Virus record (IMG/VR): IMGVR_UViG_3300023240_001167
Coordinates: 1 to 45,602 of that record
DNA from: a virus
Reading direction: 5' to 3' (one strand)
DNA: 45,602 nt
The stretch's first letter is position 1, and every line of letters starts with the position of its first letter. Shown piece after piece: positions 23,989-32,563 of this stretch. The position numbers were made by a program, and so were the translations under genes. The notes under the pieces were generated by a model, which searched no databases, was not told the origin of the DNA, and was given only the letters and a program-made list of their open reading frames with translations.

Positions 23989-24796
23989 ATTTTGTTATAT
24001 TGCCCTTATAATCGATTCTTACAAACACACACTTTAATTTCGATATAATCAAGTTCATTCTCCATATATCTTTTGGATGCAATTCTCCGTTTCTAAAATG
24101 TCGTTGTTCATCATATTCAATCACTACATTATTTGATCTATCATACCCATCTACAAAAAACGTATTATCTGGTATTTGATACTCACCACCATTTTCAGCA
24201 TGCTGAAATGTATATCCATTATCCAACCCATACCGTTCTATAATTGGAATTGAATTTGGATTATATGAATGTGGCATCCCATTACGTTTTACACGCTCTA
24301 TTGCAGATACACTCATTCGTTTCAGTTCATCAGGTCTTTTTGATCTCTTATAGTTACCATTATCTTCACCATGTCTAGCTTTACGTTTAGATAACTGAAA
24401 ATTCATATCATCTGCCACATCTCTACCATACTTTTCAATCCAAATCTGATAATACGATGACCCATGATTACCATTCAACTCACCAAAACTACCTCTCTTT
24501 TTATTATACGCATTGAACTGATCCTCATCCCAACCACAAATATCACGTTTGTATTCAAATGTATTCGTATACGCCTGTTTTTGTTTATAATCTTCCCATC
24601 TAATATTACCTTGAACATCACCATGCCTTCGTATCATATTTTCTAATGAGTGAACTCCCCTCTGAATCATCCCATCTGATTGGATTGGTACATTGGGAAA
24701 TTTAGTTCGATAATCTGCCATACTAATACCATGTGTCTTTAAATGAGTTGCTGTGATGGTGTTATACTTCTTATTACATATTTTACATTCAATCAT
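23969..24796 (-). CDS. Homing endonuclease, MucR-type zinc finger plus Vsr/EDxHD-like nuclease
   Basis: A 275-residue protein. The N-terminus MIECKICNKKYNTITATHLK followed by THGISMADYRTKFP is a MucR/ROS-like zinc finger. The middle has RRHGDVQGNIRWEDYKQK, matching the G-x3-G-x3-W repeat of the other endonuclease here. The C-terminus FFVDGYDRSNNVVIEYDEQR, HPKDIWRMNLIISKLKCV and FVRIDY form a Vsr-like D...E-x-D...D fold. It sits between the two PolB halves, as free-standing endonucleases do in fractured genes with split inteins. Its own TATAAGTA element lies 23 nt upstream. Confidence 0.75.
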   Translation of the reverse strand: MIECKICNKKYNTITATHLKTHGISMADYRTKFPNVPIQSDGMIQRGVHSLENMIRRHGDVQGNIRWEDYKQKQAYTNTFEYKRDICGWDEDQFNAYNKKRGSFGELNGNHGSSYYQIWIEKYGRDVADDMNFQLSKRKARHGEDNGNYKRSKRPDELKRMSVSAIERVKRNGMPHSYNPNSIPIIERYGLDNGYTFQHAENGGEYQIPDNTFFVDGYDRSNNVVIEYDEQRHFRNGELHPKDIWRMNLIISKLKCVFVRIDYKGNITKYENKNN

Positions 24797-24819
24797 ACGT
24801 TGATACCCCCGTTTCTATA

Positions 24820-24827
24820 TATAAGTA
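24820..24827. promoter_or_regulatory. Candidate AT-rich promoter element (class 2) before a homing endonuclease
   Basis: TATAAGTA on the plus strand, 23 nt before ATG 24796, in the 38-bp gap after the PolB N-terminal stop. It would let the endonuclease be expressed separately from the polymerase. Confidence 0.35.
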
Positions 24828-24834
24828 GTATTAA

Positions 24835-26787
24835 TTATAATAAAACATCATCTTCTTCTGTTAATTCTGAAACTTTCTTTATCATTCCATTAGTTAACGT
24901 AACAGGTAGATTACCACCCATACTAACAGTTTCACCATTTTCTAATTGAATTACATAAGCATCGCCCGTTACACTATTATAATAATTATTAGCTATTAAC
25001 TCAGTGGTTTTAATTACAGTCTGCCCTGTAAGTGTTACCGCTTCCGCGTTTTTCACATTATAGAATCTAAATGACTCCAAACCAAGTACACCATAAAGGG
25101 AATTGAGCATAATCTTCTGCACGGATTGCCGTTGATTGTAAAATTTATACTTATCATCATCACCTGCTTTTCCGAACTTCTTCATCAAATCTTTATATTC
25201 AACTCTCTTGTCGAACCAAACATTCAAAATTTCAGGAATTATACCAACTTTACTTTGGTCGTATAATGTACCATTAGCAGCTACACTTAGATTCATCTTT
25301 GTAATGAATGCATCATACTCAACCCTATCCATCGGATCTGATATATTACCATGAATATCTGTTATTTCAAACTTAGAAATATCATGCCGCATATAAGCCT
25401 CTGTGGAATAATTTGTTATATTACCCACTTGAGTTTCGGGTGATATGTTAATAGTCATAATGATACAGGGATATATTGATGTTAAATCTAAATCATATAC
25501 CCATTTATATAGTCCTGGTTTTGGTTCTTTTACATAAGCCCCCTCAAAATCAAGTTTAAGTATCCATTCTTTTTTTAAGGTTTCCTTTAATGGGTGCTTC
25601 AATATAAATGAATTGGTAGAGAAATCAATATCATCATACTCTACTGATATCTTAGATGATTTCGATTTCCAAATCTTTAGTTTCCCTGATCGGGGTGTTA
25701 GATTCGGTAAATTCTCTAAATAGATTCGATTTTCACCTTTTTTACCTGAGTTTATCTTTAGTGAAACTCTATTGGGTTTATTCGGTGCAACCCTACCACT
25801 TCTACGTAGAAATGTGAGCATAGCCCCCTCTAACCACTTTGAAGAGAAAAGAAAATCCTCATAAGCAACATGGCCTGTGTGGCATATTGCCCTTGCCAAA
25901 TCAATAAACTGTAACTTCTTATCTAAATCAACAACCAACTCAACATCGACTAGGTTATATTCAATAAACTTTTCAATATCATCTCTGAATAATTGATCTA
26001 AGTTACCATCATATTCAATCTTACCACGACCTAACTCTAAAGTTGCTATAGTATCAAGTCTATAATTCGGGTGTTCTGTGTATGTGAAGTTTTTAAACAA
26101 TGCCATATAATCTAAACAAGATACACCTGCTATAAGGTAACGTTTTCTATATTTATTATACTTTATTTTACCAATTGGTGACAATCTGTTAGCCTCAGTC
26201 GTTGAGAATACATTACACAATCGGTTGTAAAGATATGTAACATCAAAGTAATCAATATTCCAACCCGTCACTATTGTTGGCGATATATCTACCCATTTAT
26301 TTAAAAATGCAGATAGCATATCAGCCTCAGTGTTAAAGGATTTTACATTAGCACCTTTTATTTTCCTATCAATTTCTTTACCCGTATGAACTACATAAAC
26401 ACCTTTGTCATTTGTTATAGAATCGTGAAATGCTATTGCAGTTACTTCATTTTCAGCTTTAGTGGTATCGGGTAAACCTGAATTCATTTCTACCTCAATA
26501 TCAAATGTAAGTGTACAATGATTTTTAGATACTTCATCAGATTCCCCATACTTATCTATTAGAAATCTAGTAATTTCATTTACATCAGATTCAAATAGAT
26601 CATTAGGATTGTAATCTTTCCAATAGGTTACTTTCTTAACCCTATCACCATATATTGAAGTATGCGCACCATTACCATCTCTTACGTATGCATATGGTGA
26701 ATACTTACTCGTTTCGTAACCAAGAACATCATCCCATGAATGAATTATTCTAGTATCACTATCATAAAATACGTTCTGATATGCCAT
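24835..26787 (-). CDS. 43: DNA polymerase B N-terminal half with intein-like tail (T4 gp43)
   Basis: 650 residues. Exonuclease motifs are TFDIEVE (residues 94-100), GWNIDYFD (175-182) and YNLVDVELVVDL (277-288). Polymerase motif A is YDLDLTSIYP (431-440) and motif B is QKIMLNSLYG (557-566). After IANNYYNSVTGDAYVI the polymerase sequence ends without motif C. The last 37 residues, LENGETVSMGGNLPVTLTNG then KKVSELTEEDDVLL, resemble the block B end of split-intein N-fragments (compare HPVYTKN...ADELTDDDELV in NrdJ-1). The intein's first block with Cys1, and the block B His, are missing. PolB alone cannot be active without the half at 23075-23923. Confidence 0.9.
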   Translation of the reverse strand: MAYQNVFYDSDTRIIHSWDDVLGYETSKYSPYAYVRDGNGAHTSIYGDRVKKVTYWKDYNPNDLFESDVNEITRFLIDKYGESDEVSKNHCTLTFDIEVEMNSGLPDTTKAENEVTAIAFHDSITNDKGVYVVHTGKEIDRKIKGANVKSFNTEADMLSAFLNKWVDISPTIVTGWNIDYFDVTYLYNRLCNVFSTTEANRLSPIGKIKYNKYRKRYLIAGVSCLDYMALFKNFTYTEHPNYRLDTIATLELGRGKIEYDGNLDQLFRDDIEKFIEYNLVDVELVVDLDKKLQFIDLARAICHTGHVAYEDFLFSSKWLEGAMLTFLRRSGRVAPNKPNRVSLKINSGKKGENRIYLENLPNLTPRSGKLKIWKSKSSKISVEYDDIDFSTNSFILKHPLKETLKKEWILKLDFEGAYVKEPKPGLYKWVYDLDLTSIYPCIIMTINISPETQVGNITNYSTEAYMRHDISKFEITDIHGNISDPMDRVEYDAFITKMNLSVAANGTLYDQSKVGIIPEILNVWFDKRVEYKDLMKKFGKAGDDDKYKFYNQRQSVQKIMLNSLYGVLGLESFRFYNVKNAEAVTLTGQTVIKTTELIANNYYNSVTGDAYVIQLENGETVSMGGNLPVTLTNGMIKKVSELTEEDDVLL

Positions 26788-26808
26788 TTACAATTTGCTT
26801 ATTTTATA

Positions 26809-26839
26809 CAATATACGAATTATTTATGAGATTACCAAA
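26809..26839 (-). promoter_or_regulatory. Promoter P5 of the shared bipartite class, before PolB
   Basis: On the minus strand TTTGG (26839-26835), 19 bp, TATATTG (26815-26809), 21 nt before ATG 26787. The upstream box overlaps the stop of the Mom-like gene. Confidence 0.75.
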
Positions 26840-27629
26840 ATTTAGTTTCTAAATCCGAATCAGGTTCGTATGTCGTATGTGTTGTTATTTCTTTATTAAA
26901 ATCACTTGCGTTTTTCGGATATGGATAAATTTTATGTTTCAACTTTTTCATCAATTCACGCTTTTCTTTTTTATTCTGTGATATCAGTTGGATGTACCGA
27001 TGTTTTGGTGATTCCATTTTTCTCCAGAATACGGTATGACCTTGTTTACCAATTTCTTTTTTCAAATGTTCTACGTTACTAGAACCCCAAAGTGAATATA
27101 CAGTTCTACTATGAATCCAATTATAAGGATCGTTTGATAATGATATTCCATAAGTTGGCATGAGTGCTATCATATCATTAGTACCTTGATATACCCAATT
27201 AGTAGCTTGATAGATTGAACCTAAGTGATTTTGCTCCGTATCTGCATATGATAAAAGTAGTTTGATATTCTTATCATGTTCTTTTAACCATTTAAAACTC
27301 TGACCCATTGCATATGATTCTATATTAGAACCGTAACCATCATCTATATACAATCTGGTCAACTCCAATGCGTTATCCTTTGTCAATCCATCACAAATAG
27401 ATGTGGCTGCCCTGGAACCCACTGGAAATCCATATATAAGACACCCAATTAACTTACTATCACCGAATTGTGAGTCATCTTCTGTTTTATAATAAATTCC
27501 CAATGAATACCTACAAGCAGTCCATGAGTGGCTGTAATGTTTTTTTATGATAATACTCTTAGCTATTGATTTAGCAATAGGTGCAATATGCACCCTGCTA
27601 ATATCAACATATAATTTATTTTCTTTCAT
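26832..27629 (-). CDS. Mom-like DNA adenine-modification (GNAT-fold) protein
   Basis: A 265-residue protein. HYSHSWTACRYSLGIYY (31-47), LIGCLIYGFPVGSRAATSI (60-78), ALELTRLYIDDGYGSNIESY (87-106), KLLLSYADTEQNHLGSIYQA (123-142) and TNWVYQG match the Mom family, GNAT-fold proteins typified by phage Mu Mom, which adds a carbamoylmethyl group to adenine and protects DNA from restriction. The last 90 residues are basic. It lies between a small HTH protein and PolB. The fold is well supported; substrate and product are assumed from family. Confidence 0.75.
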   Translation of the reverse strand: MKENKLYVDISRVHIAPIAKSIAKSIIIKKHYSHSWTACRYSLGIYYKTEDDSQFGDSKLIGCLIYGFPVGSRAATSICDGLTKDNALELTRLYIDDGYGSNIESYAMGQSFKWLKEHDKNIKLLLSYADTEQNHLGSIYQATNWVYQGTNDMIALMPTYGISLSNDPYNWIHSRTVYSLWGSSNVEHLKKEIGKQGHTVFWRKMESPKHRYIQLISQNKKEKRELMKKLKHKIYPYPKNASDFNKEITTHTTYEPDSDLETKFW

Positions 27630-27832
27630 TATTGATAATCATCAAATTTCCCAAATGTCAAATGAACCCATGTCTCGTTTCTAACAATCCTACGGATATT
27701 AGAAGTAGTAACTCCGTTGTTTCTAGCAATTACTTTGAGATTCCTATGTCCAATTCTCCACAACTTTCTAATGGATATTACTTGCTTTGCCGTTAGTTTA
27801 TGTTGAGGATGCTGCTCTCCACGAAGTGCCAT
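27629..27832 (-). CDS. Small HTH DNA-binding protein (67 aa)
   Basis: A 67-residue protein with HKLTAKQVISIRKLWRIGHR, then VIARNNGVTTSNIRRIVRNE and TWVHL. This is the helix-turn-helix often found at the ends of HNH homing endonucleases and in stand-alone phage regulators. No nuclease domain is attached. It overlaps the Mom-like start by one base, so it may regulate or accompany that gene, or be a leftover of an endonuclease. Function open. Confidence 0.6.
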   Translation of the reverse strand: MALRGEQHPQHKLTAKQVISIRKLWRIGHRNLKVIARNNGVTTSNIRRIVRNETWVHLTFGKFDDYQ

Positions 27833-27834
27833 TC

Positions 27835-28263
27835 TTAATCCCCTGTTGAACCAAATCCATCAGATCCACGTTCGGTTTTTGATAAATCATCTACTAAGTT
27901 AAATTCAATTTGCGGATAGGGTACTATAATTATTTGCATTACCCTATCACCAATATCATATATATTAGTGCCTAACGCAGTCGAAGTTCTGTTAAAAGTG
28001 GCTTGAATTTCACCACGATACCCACTATCAATAACACCAACTGAATTACTCAATTGTAAATCCATCTTACGTATTGATGATCTCGGAAAAATCAAACCAA
28101 CGAATCCAGATGGGATTTCCATTGCCACACCAGTACCGTATGTTATTTGATTATTATCCCATTTTATAATATGGGTTGCGTACATATCCATACCAGCATC
28201 ACCGAATTTTGCATAAGTCGGTAATACTGCATCTGAATTTAATAACTTTATATTTACATTCAT
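27835..28263 (-). CDS. dut: dUTPase (trimeric type)
   Basis: A 142-residue protein with all five dUTPase motifs: DAGMDMYA (motif 1), PRSSIRKMDLQLSNSVGVID (motifs 2 and 3, SSIRK and the catalytic GVIDSGY), IYDIGDRVMQIII (motif 4) and the C-terminal RGSDGFGSTGD (motif 5). It hydrolyses dUTP to dUMP, limiting uracil in DNA and feeding dTMP synthesis. It follows the ribonucleotide reductase by 18 bp. Confidence 0.95.
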   Translation of the reverse strand: MNVNIKLLNSDAVLPTYAKFGDAGMDMYATHIIKWDNNQITYGTGVAMEIPSGFVGLIFPRSSIRKMDLQLSNSVGVIDSGYRGEIQATFNRTSTALGTNIYDIGDRVMQIIIVPYPQIEFNLVDDLSKTERGSDGFGSTGD

Positions 28264-28281
28264 AACTTTTTTTATTTAAAA

Positions 28282-30921
28282 TTAACCGCATTTACTTGAA
28301 CCGCAGTCAAGGCACTTATTACAACCTTCCTCAAATATAACATTATCAGATCCACAATCATTGCAAGTTACAGTTGATTTAGAACCATCAGGAATATATT
28401 TCTTCAAAACACGAGATAGTGATTTGATAAATGTAAACATATTTTCCGAAGATGTTTTATTTAACTGTTCTACTATAAATTTAATATCAACACCATGTCT
28501 TAGATTTGTACTGACCAATCGTGTGATTGCTTCTTGCTCATCAGTCATATCCATTGTAATACTTTCATAGATTAGAACATCATCTTTTAATAAATCATAA
28601 CGACCTCGTTTGATTTTTTTCAACTCAAGTTGATTTTCAGTTGTGATGAATGATGTTATAAATGTTTCATATGGCTTACCATCTAATAATCCAATAAACA
28701 CATTATATTTCTTTCCAGCAGATGTCGTTGTATGAACATCACACATTAACGATGTAGGCCGTTTTATTGCATCCATTTGTTTAAAAACTCCATTTGGGTT
28801 CTTCTCATCATTAGATACGAGAACGCCAGATCTAGATCCATCCACATAAACAGTTTGTCCTTTCAATCCGTATTTCCAGCCAGATAAATATATATCAGAT
28901 ACTTCACTCTCAGTTACAGTTGAGGGTAAATTGATAGTAGATGAAATTGCGTTTGTAGTGTATTTCTGTAAAACTGATTGGATTTGATTTCGTTTATTCC
29001 AATCAATATCATTAGCTGTAGATTTAAACCAAGGGGATGCTTTGAAATAATCCTCTAATACCCCTTTTTTATTAATAGTATTATTGAAATCATCATCATC
29101 ATAGAAGAAATGTGAGGTTCTAATCCACTTTCTAAATTGTTCATGTATCACCGCAAATTCTTGCCAACTATCACCTATATCATCTACAAAATCAACCCTA
29201 ACACCCTTTTGGCTTGGGTTAATCTTCTTACGTCTCATGTAATATGGTTGAAATAGAGGTTCACATCCCGAACTGGTCTGTGTCATTAAACTAACCGTTC
29301 CTGTCGGTGCTATTGTAGACCAAGACACATTTCTACGTCCAAATAACTGCATTCTAGCTACCTGCTCTGGGAATTCATTAAGTAAAGTATTATAAAACTT
29401 ATTTCCTGGAACTATAACACCATCTATTGTTGGAAATTCCATTTCATTATCCCACCCTTCAAATGGCTCTCTTAATATTGAAAGGTCAATTGAACAATCG
29501 AGTTCTGCTCTCATTTTAGCCGCCATTACTTTATCGATAATAGCAATACCATCATCTGAATCATATGCTAAATTTAGACTTGCGATCATATCTGCTAATG
29601 CGGTAATTCCCAATCCAACTCGCCTACCTGCTTTAGTATTATTGTATGATTTTTCCCAAAGTTCCATTTCATCACGTTTAATATAATCGGGCTCAGGATC
29701 AGATTTTATTTTTTCTATAATTCGTAGTATATATTCTAATTCCAAATCAACAAGACCATCACCAAGTCGTGTATGTTCATAACATACTTCATATAGTTTG
29801 TCAAAATCAATTTCAGCCCCATCGGTGTATGGTTTATTTACAAAACTGAGTAAATTTAGTGCCATCAACCTACATGAATCATATGGATTTAAGAATTGCT
29901 CCCCGCATGGATTTGAGCTCTTTGGTGTAAATTGTGGGTATACCGCTGCTGGATCGTTATTGATAACAGTATCCCAATACATAAGGCCTGGCTCAGCATG
30001 ATTCTTTGCTGAATTTATAATCTCATTCCAATATTCTTTTGCTTTTATTCTTTTAACATACCCTTTAAAGGAATAATTATCACCATCCTCACCTTCAACT
30101 TCACCATAATCAATTGTAGTTAATTTACCATACTCTAATGTTTCGATTGGTGTAGCTAAATCTAGCTGACCATCACACGGGAATTGTAAGATATAATCTT
30201 CATCATTCTCAACCGATTTCATAAACTTATCATTAAGTCTAATTGAAATGTTAGCCCCTGTTACGGATGTTCCATCTCTCTTAATTTTGATAAACTCCAT
30301 CACATCAGGATGGTTAATAGAGATTGATAACATTAATGCACCACGCCTACCTTCCATTGCAACTTCTCTAGTTGTTGATGAAAATCTATGCATAAATGAA
30401 ACTGCACCTGTAGTTGCTTTTGCCGTATTTTTTGTTAGTGTTCCCTCAGGTCTTAGGTTTGAAATATCAACACCGACACCACCCCTTCGTTTATAGTAAT
30501 AAGCAAGGTCTGAATCTGTTTTTAAAATACCACCATATGAATCATACGGACTTTCAGTTACCCAACAATTAGAAAGACTAGCAATTATAGGGGTGCCTAA
30601 CGTAGCCATAATTGAACCCTGCGGTACTATGTATTTAAAATCTTTAAAAAGACCATATATACTATTAAAAGTTAATTCATTTCGTGATCTACCGTATAAT
30701 GATAAGTCCTTAGATCTTCTGACATCCAGATGTCGTTCTAATTTCTCATGGATTTCATCAACCCTAAAGAACTCAGCGGCCATTCTCTTATGCATCGCAT
30801 CTGGATTTATTTCACCATCAGCTGCATATTTATCTAACCATACATTTGCGGCTAAATCATCACCCTTAAAATACTCTAATGGTGGTTGTGTAGATTCTAT
30901 ATCTATCTTATCGTTATTCAT
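28282..30921 (-). CDS. nrdJ: Adenosylcobalamin-dependent (class II) ribonucleotide reductase
   Basis: An 879-residue protein. LSNCWVTES and YYYKRRGGVGVDISNLRPEG form the substrate-binding start of the barrel, SSNPCGEQ holds the catalytic finger-loop Cys with its NPCGE motif, and WSTIAPTGTVSLMTQTSSGC is the PTG nucleotide-binding segment. The last 45 residues form a zinc ribbon (CNDCGSDNV, then GCNKCLDCGSSKCG) with the reducing Cys pair, as in class II enzymes. Unlike the helicase and polymerase it is uninterrupted. No NrdB partner is visible in the window, which agrees with class II. It makes dNTPs for phage replication. Confidence 0.88.
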   Translation of the reverse strand: MNNDKIDIESTQPPLEYFKGDDLAANVWLDKYAADGEINPDAMHKRMAAEFFRVDEIHEKLERHLDVRRSKDLSLYGRSRNELTFNSIYGLFKDFKYIVPQGSIMATLGTPIIASLSNCWVTESPYDSYGGILKTDSDLAYYYKRRGGVGVDISNLRPEGTLTKNTAKATTGAVSFMHRFSSTTREVAMEGRRGALMLSISINHPDVMEFIKIKRDGTSVTGANISIRLNDKFMKSVENDEDYILQFPCDGQLDLATPIETLEYGKLTTIDYGEVEGEDGDNYSFKGYVKRIKAKEYWNEIINSAKNHAEPGLMYWDTVINNDPAAVYPQFTPKSSNPCGEQFLNPYDSCRLMALNLLSFVNKPYTDGAEIDFDKLYEVCYEHTRLGDGLVDLELEYILRIIEKIKSDPEPDYIKRDEMELWEKSYNNTKAGRRVGLGITALADMIASLNLAYDSDDGIAIIDKVMAAKMRAELDCSIDLSILREPFEGWDNEMEFPTIDGVIVPGNKFYNTLLNEFPEQVARMQLFGRRNVSWSTIAPTGTVSLMTQTSSGCEPLFQPYYMRRKKINPSQKGVRVDFVDDIGDSWQEFAVIHEQFRKWIRTSHFFYDDDDFNNTINKKGVLEDYFKASPWFKSTANDIDWNKRNQIQSVLQKYTTNAISSTINLPSTVTESEVSDIYLSGWKYGLKGQTVYVDGSRSGVLVSNDEKNPNGVFKQMDAIKRPTSLMCDVHTTTSAGKKYNVFIGLLDGKPYETFITSFITTENQLELKKIKRGRYDLLKDDVLIYESITMDMTDEQEAITRLVSTNLRHGVDIKFIVEQLNKTSSENMFTFIKSLSRVLKKYIPDGSKSTVTCNDCGSDNVIFEEGCNKCLDCGSSKCG

Positions 30922-30965
30922 AAATTTCCTTTTAATTGTGTGTTAATAAATATCATCTCAAAGTA

Positions 30966-31436
30966 TTAAAAGTTAACTTTGTTGTTAATTTCTTTATACT
31001 TTTGAAATAAATTCTGTCTAACAAAAGTCTCCCCCTCTTTCATATCTTTTTTTGTATTTTGACCATCAACTGAATTATCTGAAAATATCTCTATTTTACC
31101 GCTGGACATATTAGCTTTGGATGGTAATGTAGTACCATCGGGCCCGAAACGGTTCTTTATAACATGCCATCGACCCGTACCTGCTAACTTATCTTCAATT
31201 TTTCTACTCAGTGAAACTACAAAATCAGCAGTCATAAGTTTTGAGAATGAACCTGCTATTTTGGTACCTGTAATAATATCATCATCTGCGCCTGAATTAT
31301 GACTATATACCCCATTAGCGAAGAACATATGTGTATCCTCTACGGTAATATCAATAGTATCTGAATCGCCGATTAGCTCAATACTCTCAATTTCGACCAA
31401 ATCAAAATCATCTGGATTTAAATTATGTTTATTCAT
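30966..31436 (-). CDS. 41: Split intein IntC plus helicase gp41 C-terminal half
   Basis: A 156-residue protein. Residues 1-47 are an intein C-fragment: LVEIESIELIGDSDTIDI, then TVEDTHMFFANGVYSHN, ending in the His-Asn required for C-terminal cleavage. The next residue is Ser, the +1 nucleophile. Residues 48-156 are the helicase C-extein (SGADDDIITGTKIAGSFSKL, TADFVVSLSRKIEDK, WHVIKNRFGPDG), matching the end of T4 gp41/DnaB. Trans-splicing with the product of 32564-33874 should give a helicase of about 452 residues. Its ATG overlaps the endonuclease stop by 8 bp. Confidence 0.92.
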   Translation of the reverse strand: MNKHNLNPDDFDLVEIESIELIGDSDTIDITVEDTHMFFANGVYSHNSGADDDIITGTKIAGSFSKLMTADFVVSLSRKIEDKLAGTGRWHVIKNRFGPDGTTLPSKANMSSGKIEIFSDNSVDGQNTKKDMKEGETFVRQNLFQKYKEINNKVNF

Positions 31437-32520
31437 TTTCTAAAAACTTTTTACATTTGTTTATGATATCACTCCCATTCGCATTATACTCCGATTCCCA
31501 TACAACTAAGACATCATAACCAGCTTTTTCTAATAAATCAATTCTATTGGAATCACGATGCCATATTTCACTAGCGGTATATTCCTTTATCATATCAGAT
31601 TCACTATACAGATTAGGATTTGCATGCCAATAATCACCATTGAATTCTATAATCTTTTGTTTATACTTAAAATCAACCTTAATCAACTTATTACCAAAGT
31701 AGAATGATTGTTCATTATTTAATTCATAAAATTGTGTATCATTTATTGATAAATTTAGCGAATCATACAAATTCCAACAGAATGTCTGTGATATCTTACT
31801 ATAACTTTTATATCCATACTTTGTTACCACCTCAACCCATTTTAAATATTTAACTAACCCAACTTCTTTACCATATCGTTTTGTAAATGATGATAACGAT
31901 GTATTATTCTGATACTCTGATAACGATTGCGTTGCTAACTCAATATCACCATTATGGTACGTTAACCAATAATCAATACACCTCTTTGATGCGTTCTTCA
32001 TCAGTTCAACGTGCTTATTATAATGAACTAAACCATCTACATCACCGTATTGAATTTGATACGCCTCTAAAGATGTGTTATCTTTTATCTTTCTTATTAT
32101 ATCATACCCATCTTCACCAAATTCATCCAAATAACGTTGAGTTGATGCCATATAGGATTGATGCTTATTCCGTTTATCCCACCTACTGTAACCATCCGCT
32201 ACCCCGTATCTAAGTTGATATGATTCTAAGGTTCTACCATTATTCCATTTTTTGTTTTTAAAATTAACAGATTGTGTTTTTAACTTGGTTTTTAATCTAT
32301 CATTCCACTTAACAGCACCATCAACTTTTCCATATTTGGCAATACACCCTTTTAATGAAAATGTATTTTTCTTCTTTGCTAACGATTCAACGTAATCATT
32401 ACCGTGTTTCGTTCTCAATTCATCATGTGTTTTACCATATTTCTTTTTTTGTATTTCCCACATACGAAGACCTTCCCCTTCTCCGTATCTAGTTATCCAA
32501 GCTTGCTTTACTGATGCCAT
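31429..32520 (-). CDS. Free-standing homing endonuclease (Vsr/EDxHD-like) inside the fractured helicase gene
   Basis: A 363-residue protein. The first 240 residues hold about five repeats of the type YG-x2-x-G-x3-W/Y: RYGEGEGLRMW, KYGKVDGAVKW, RYGVADGYSRW, QYGDVDGLVHY and RYGKEVGLVKY, probably DNA-recognition modules. The C-terminal 110 residues are Vsr-like: KVDFKYKQKIIEFNGDYWHA, then IWHRDSNRIDLLEKAGYDVL and VVWESEY, giving the D...E...H...D active-site pattern. The gene lies between the two split-intein helicase halves, the arrangement called a fractured gene. It is expected to cut intein-free helicase alleles and spread the insertion. Confidence 0.88.
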   Translation of the reverse strand: MASVKQAWITRYGEGEGLRMWEIQKKKYGKTHDELRTKHGNDYVESLAKKKNTFSLKGCIAKYGKVDGAVKWNDRLKTKLKTQSVNFKNKKWNNGRTLESYQLRYGVADGYSRWDKRNKHQSYMASTQRYLDEFGEDGYDIIRKIKDNTSLEAYQIQYGDVDGLVHYNKHVELMKNASKRCIDYWLTYHNGDIELATQSLSEYQNNTSLSSFTKRYGKEVGLVKYLKWVEVVTKYGYKSYSKISQTFCWNLYDSLNLSINDTQFYELNNEQSFYFGNKLIKVDFKYKQKIIEFNGDYWHANPNLYSESDMIKEYTASEIWHRDSNRIDLLEKAGYDVLVVWESEYNANGSDIINKCKKFLENE

Positions 32521-32535
32521 ATTATATCCTTTTTA

Positions 32536-32543
32536 TATAAGTA
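32536..32543. promoter_or_regulatory. Candidate AT-rich promoter element (class 2) before a homing endonuclease
   Basis: TATAAGTA on the plus strand, 15 nt before ATG 32520 in the 43-bp gap between helicase N-half and endonuclease. The same element precedes the other endonuclease at a similar distance. Confidence 0.35.
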
Positions 32544-32563
32544 TATAACTGCATGGCAAAACC

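Noticed and set aside
24797-24990. Group I or II self-splicing intron interrupting polB
   Set aside because: The sequence after ...DAYVI continues as a sensible Hint-like peptide and then an endonuclease ORF. The gap is only 38 bp, leaving no room for a catalytic intron core.
28282-30921. Intein or fracture in the ribonucleotide reductase gene
   Set aside because: NrdA and NrdJ are frequent split-intein hosts, but this frame is continuous from the substrate-binding start to the zinc ribbon and shows no Hint segment.
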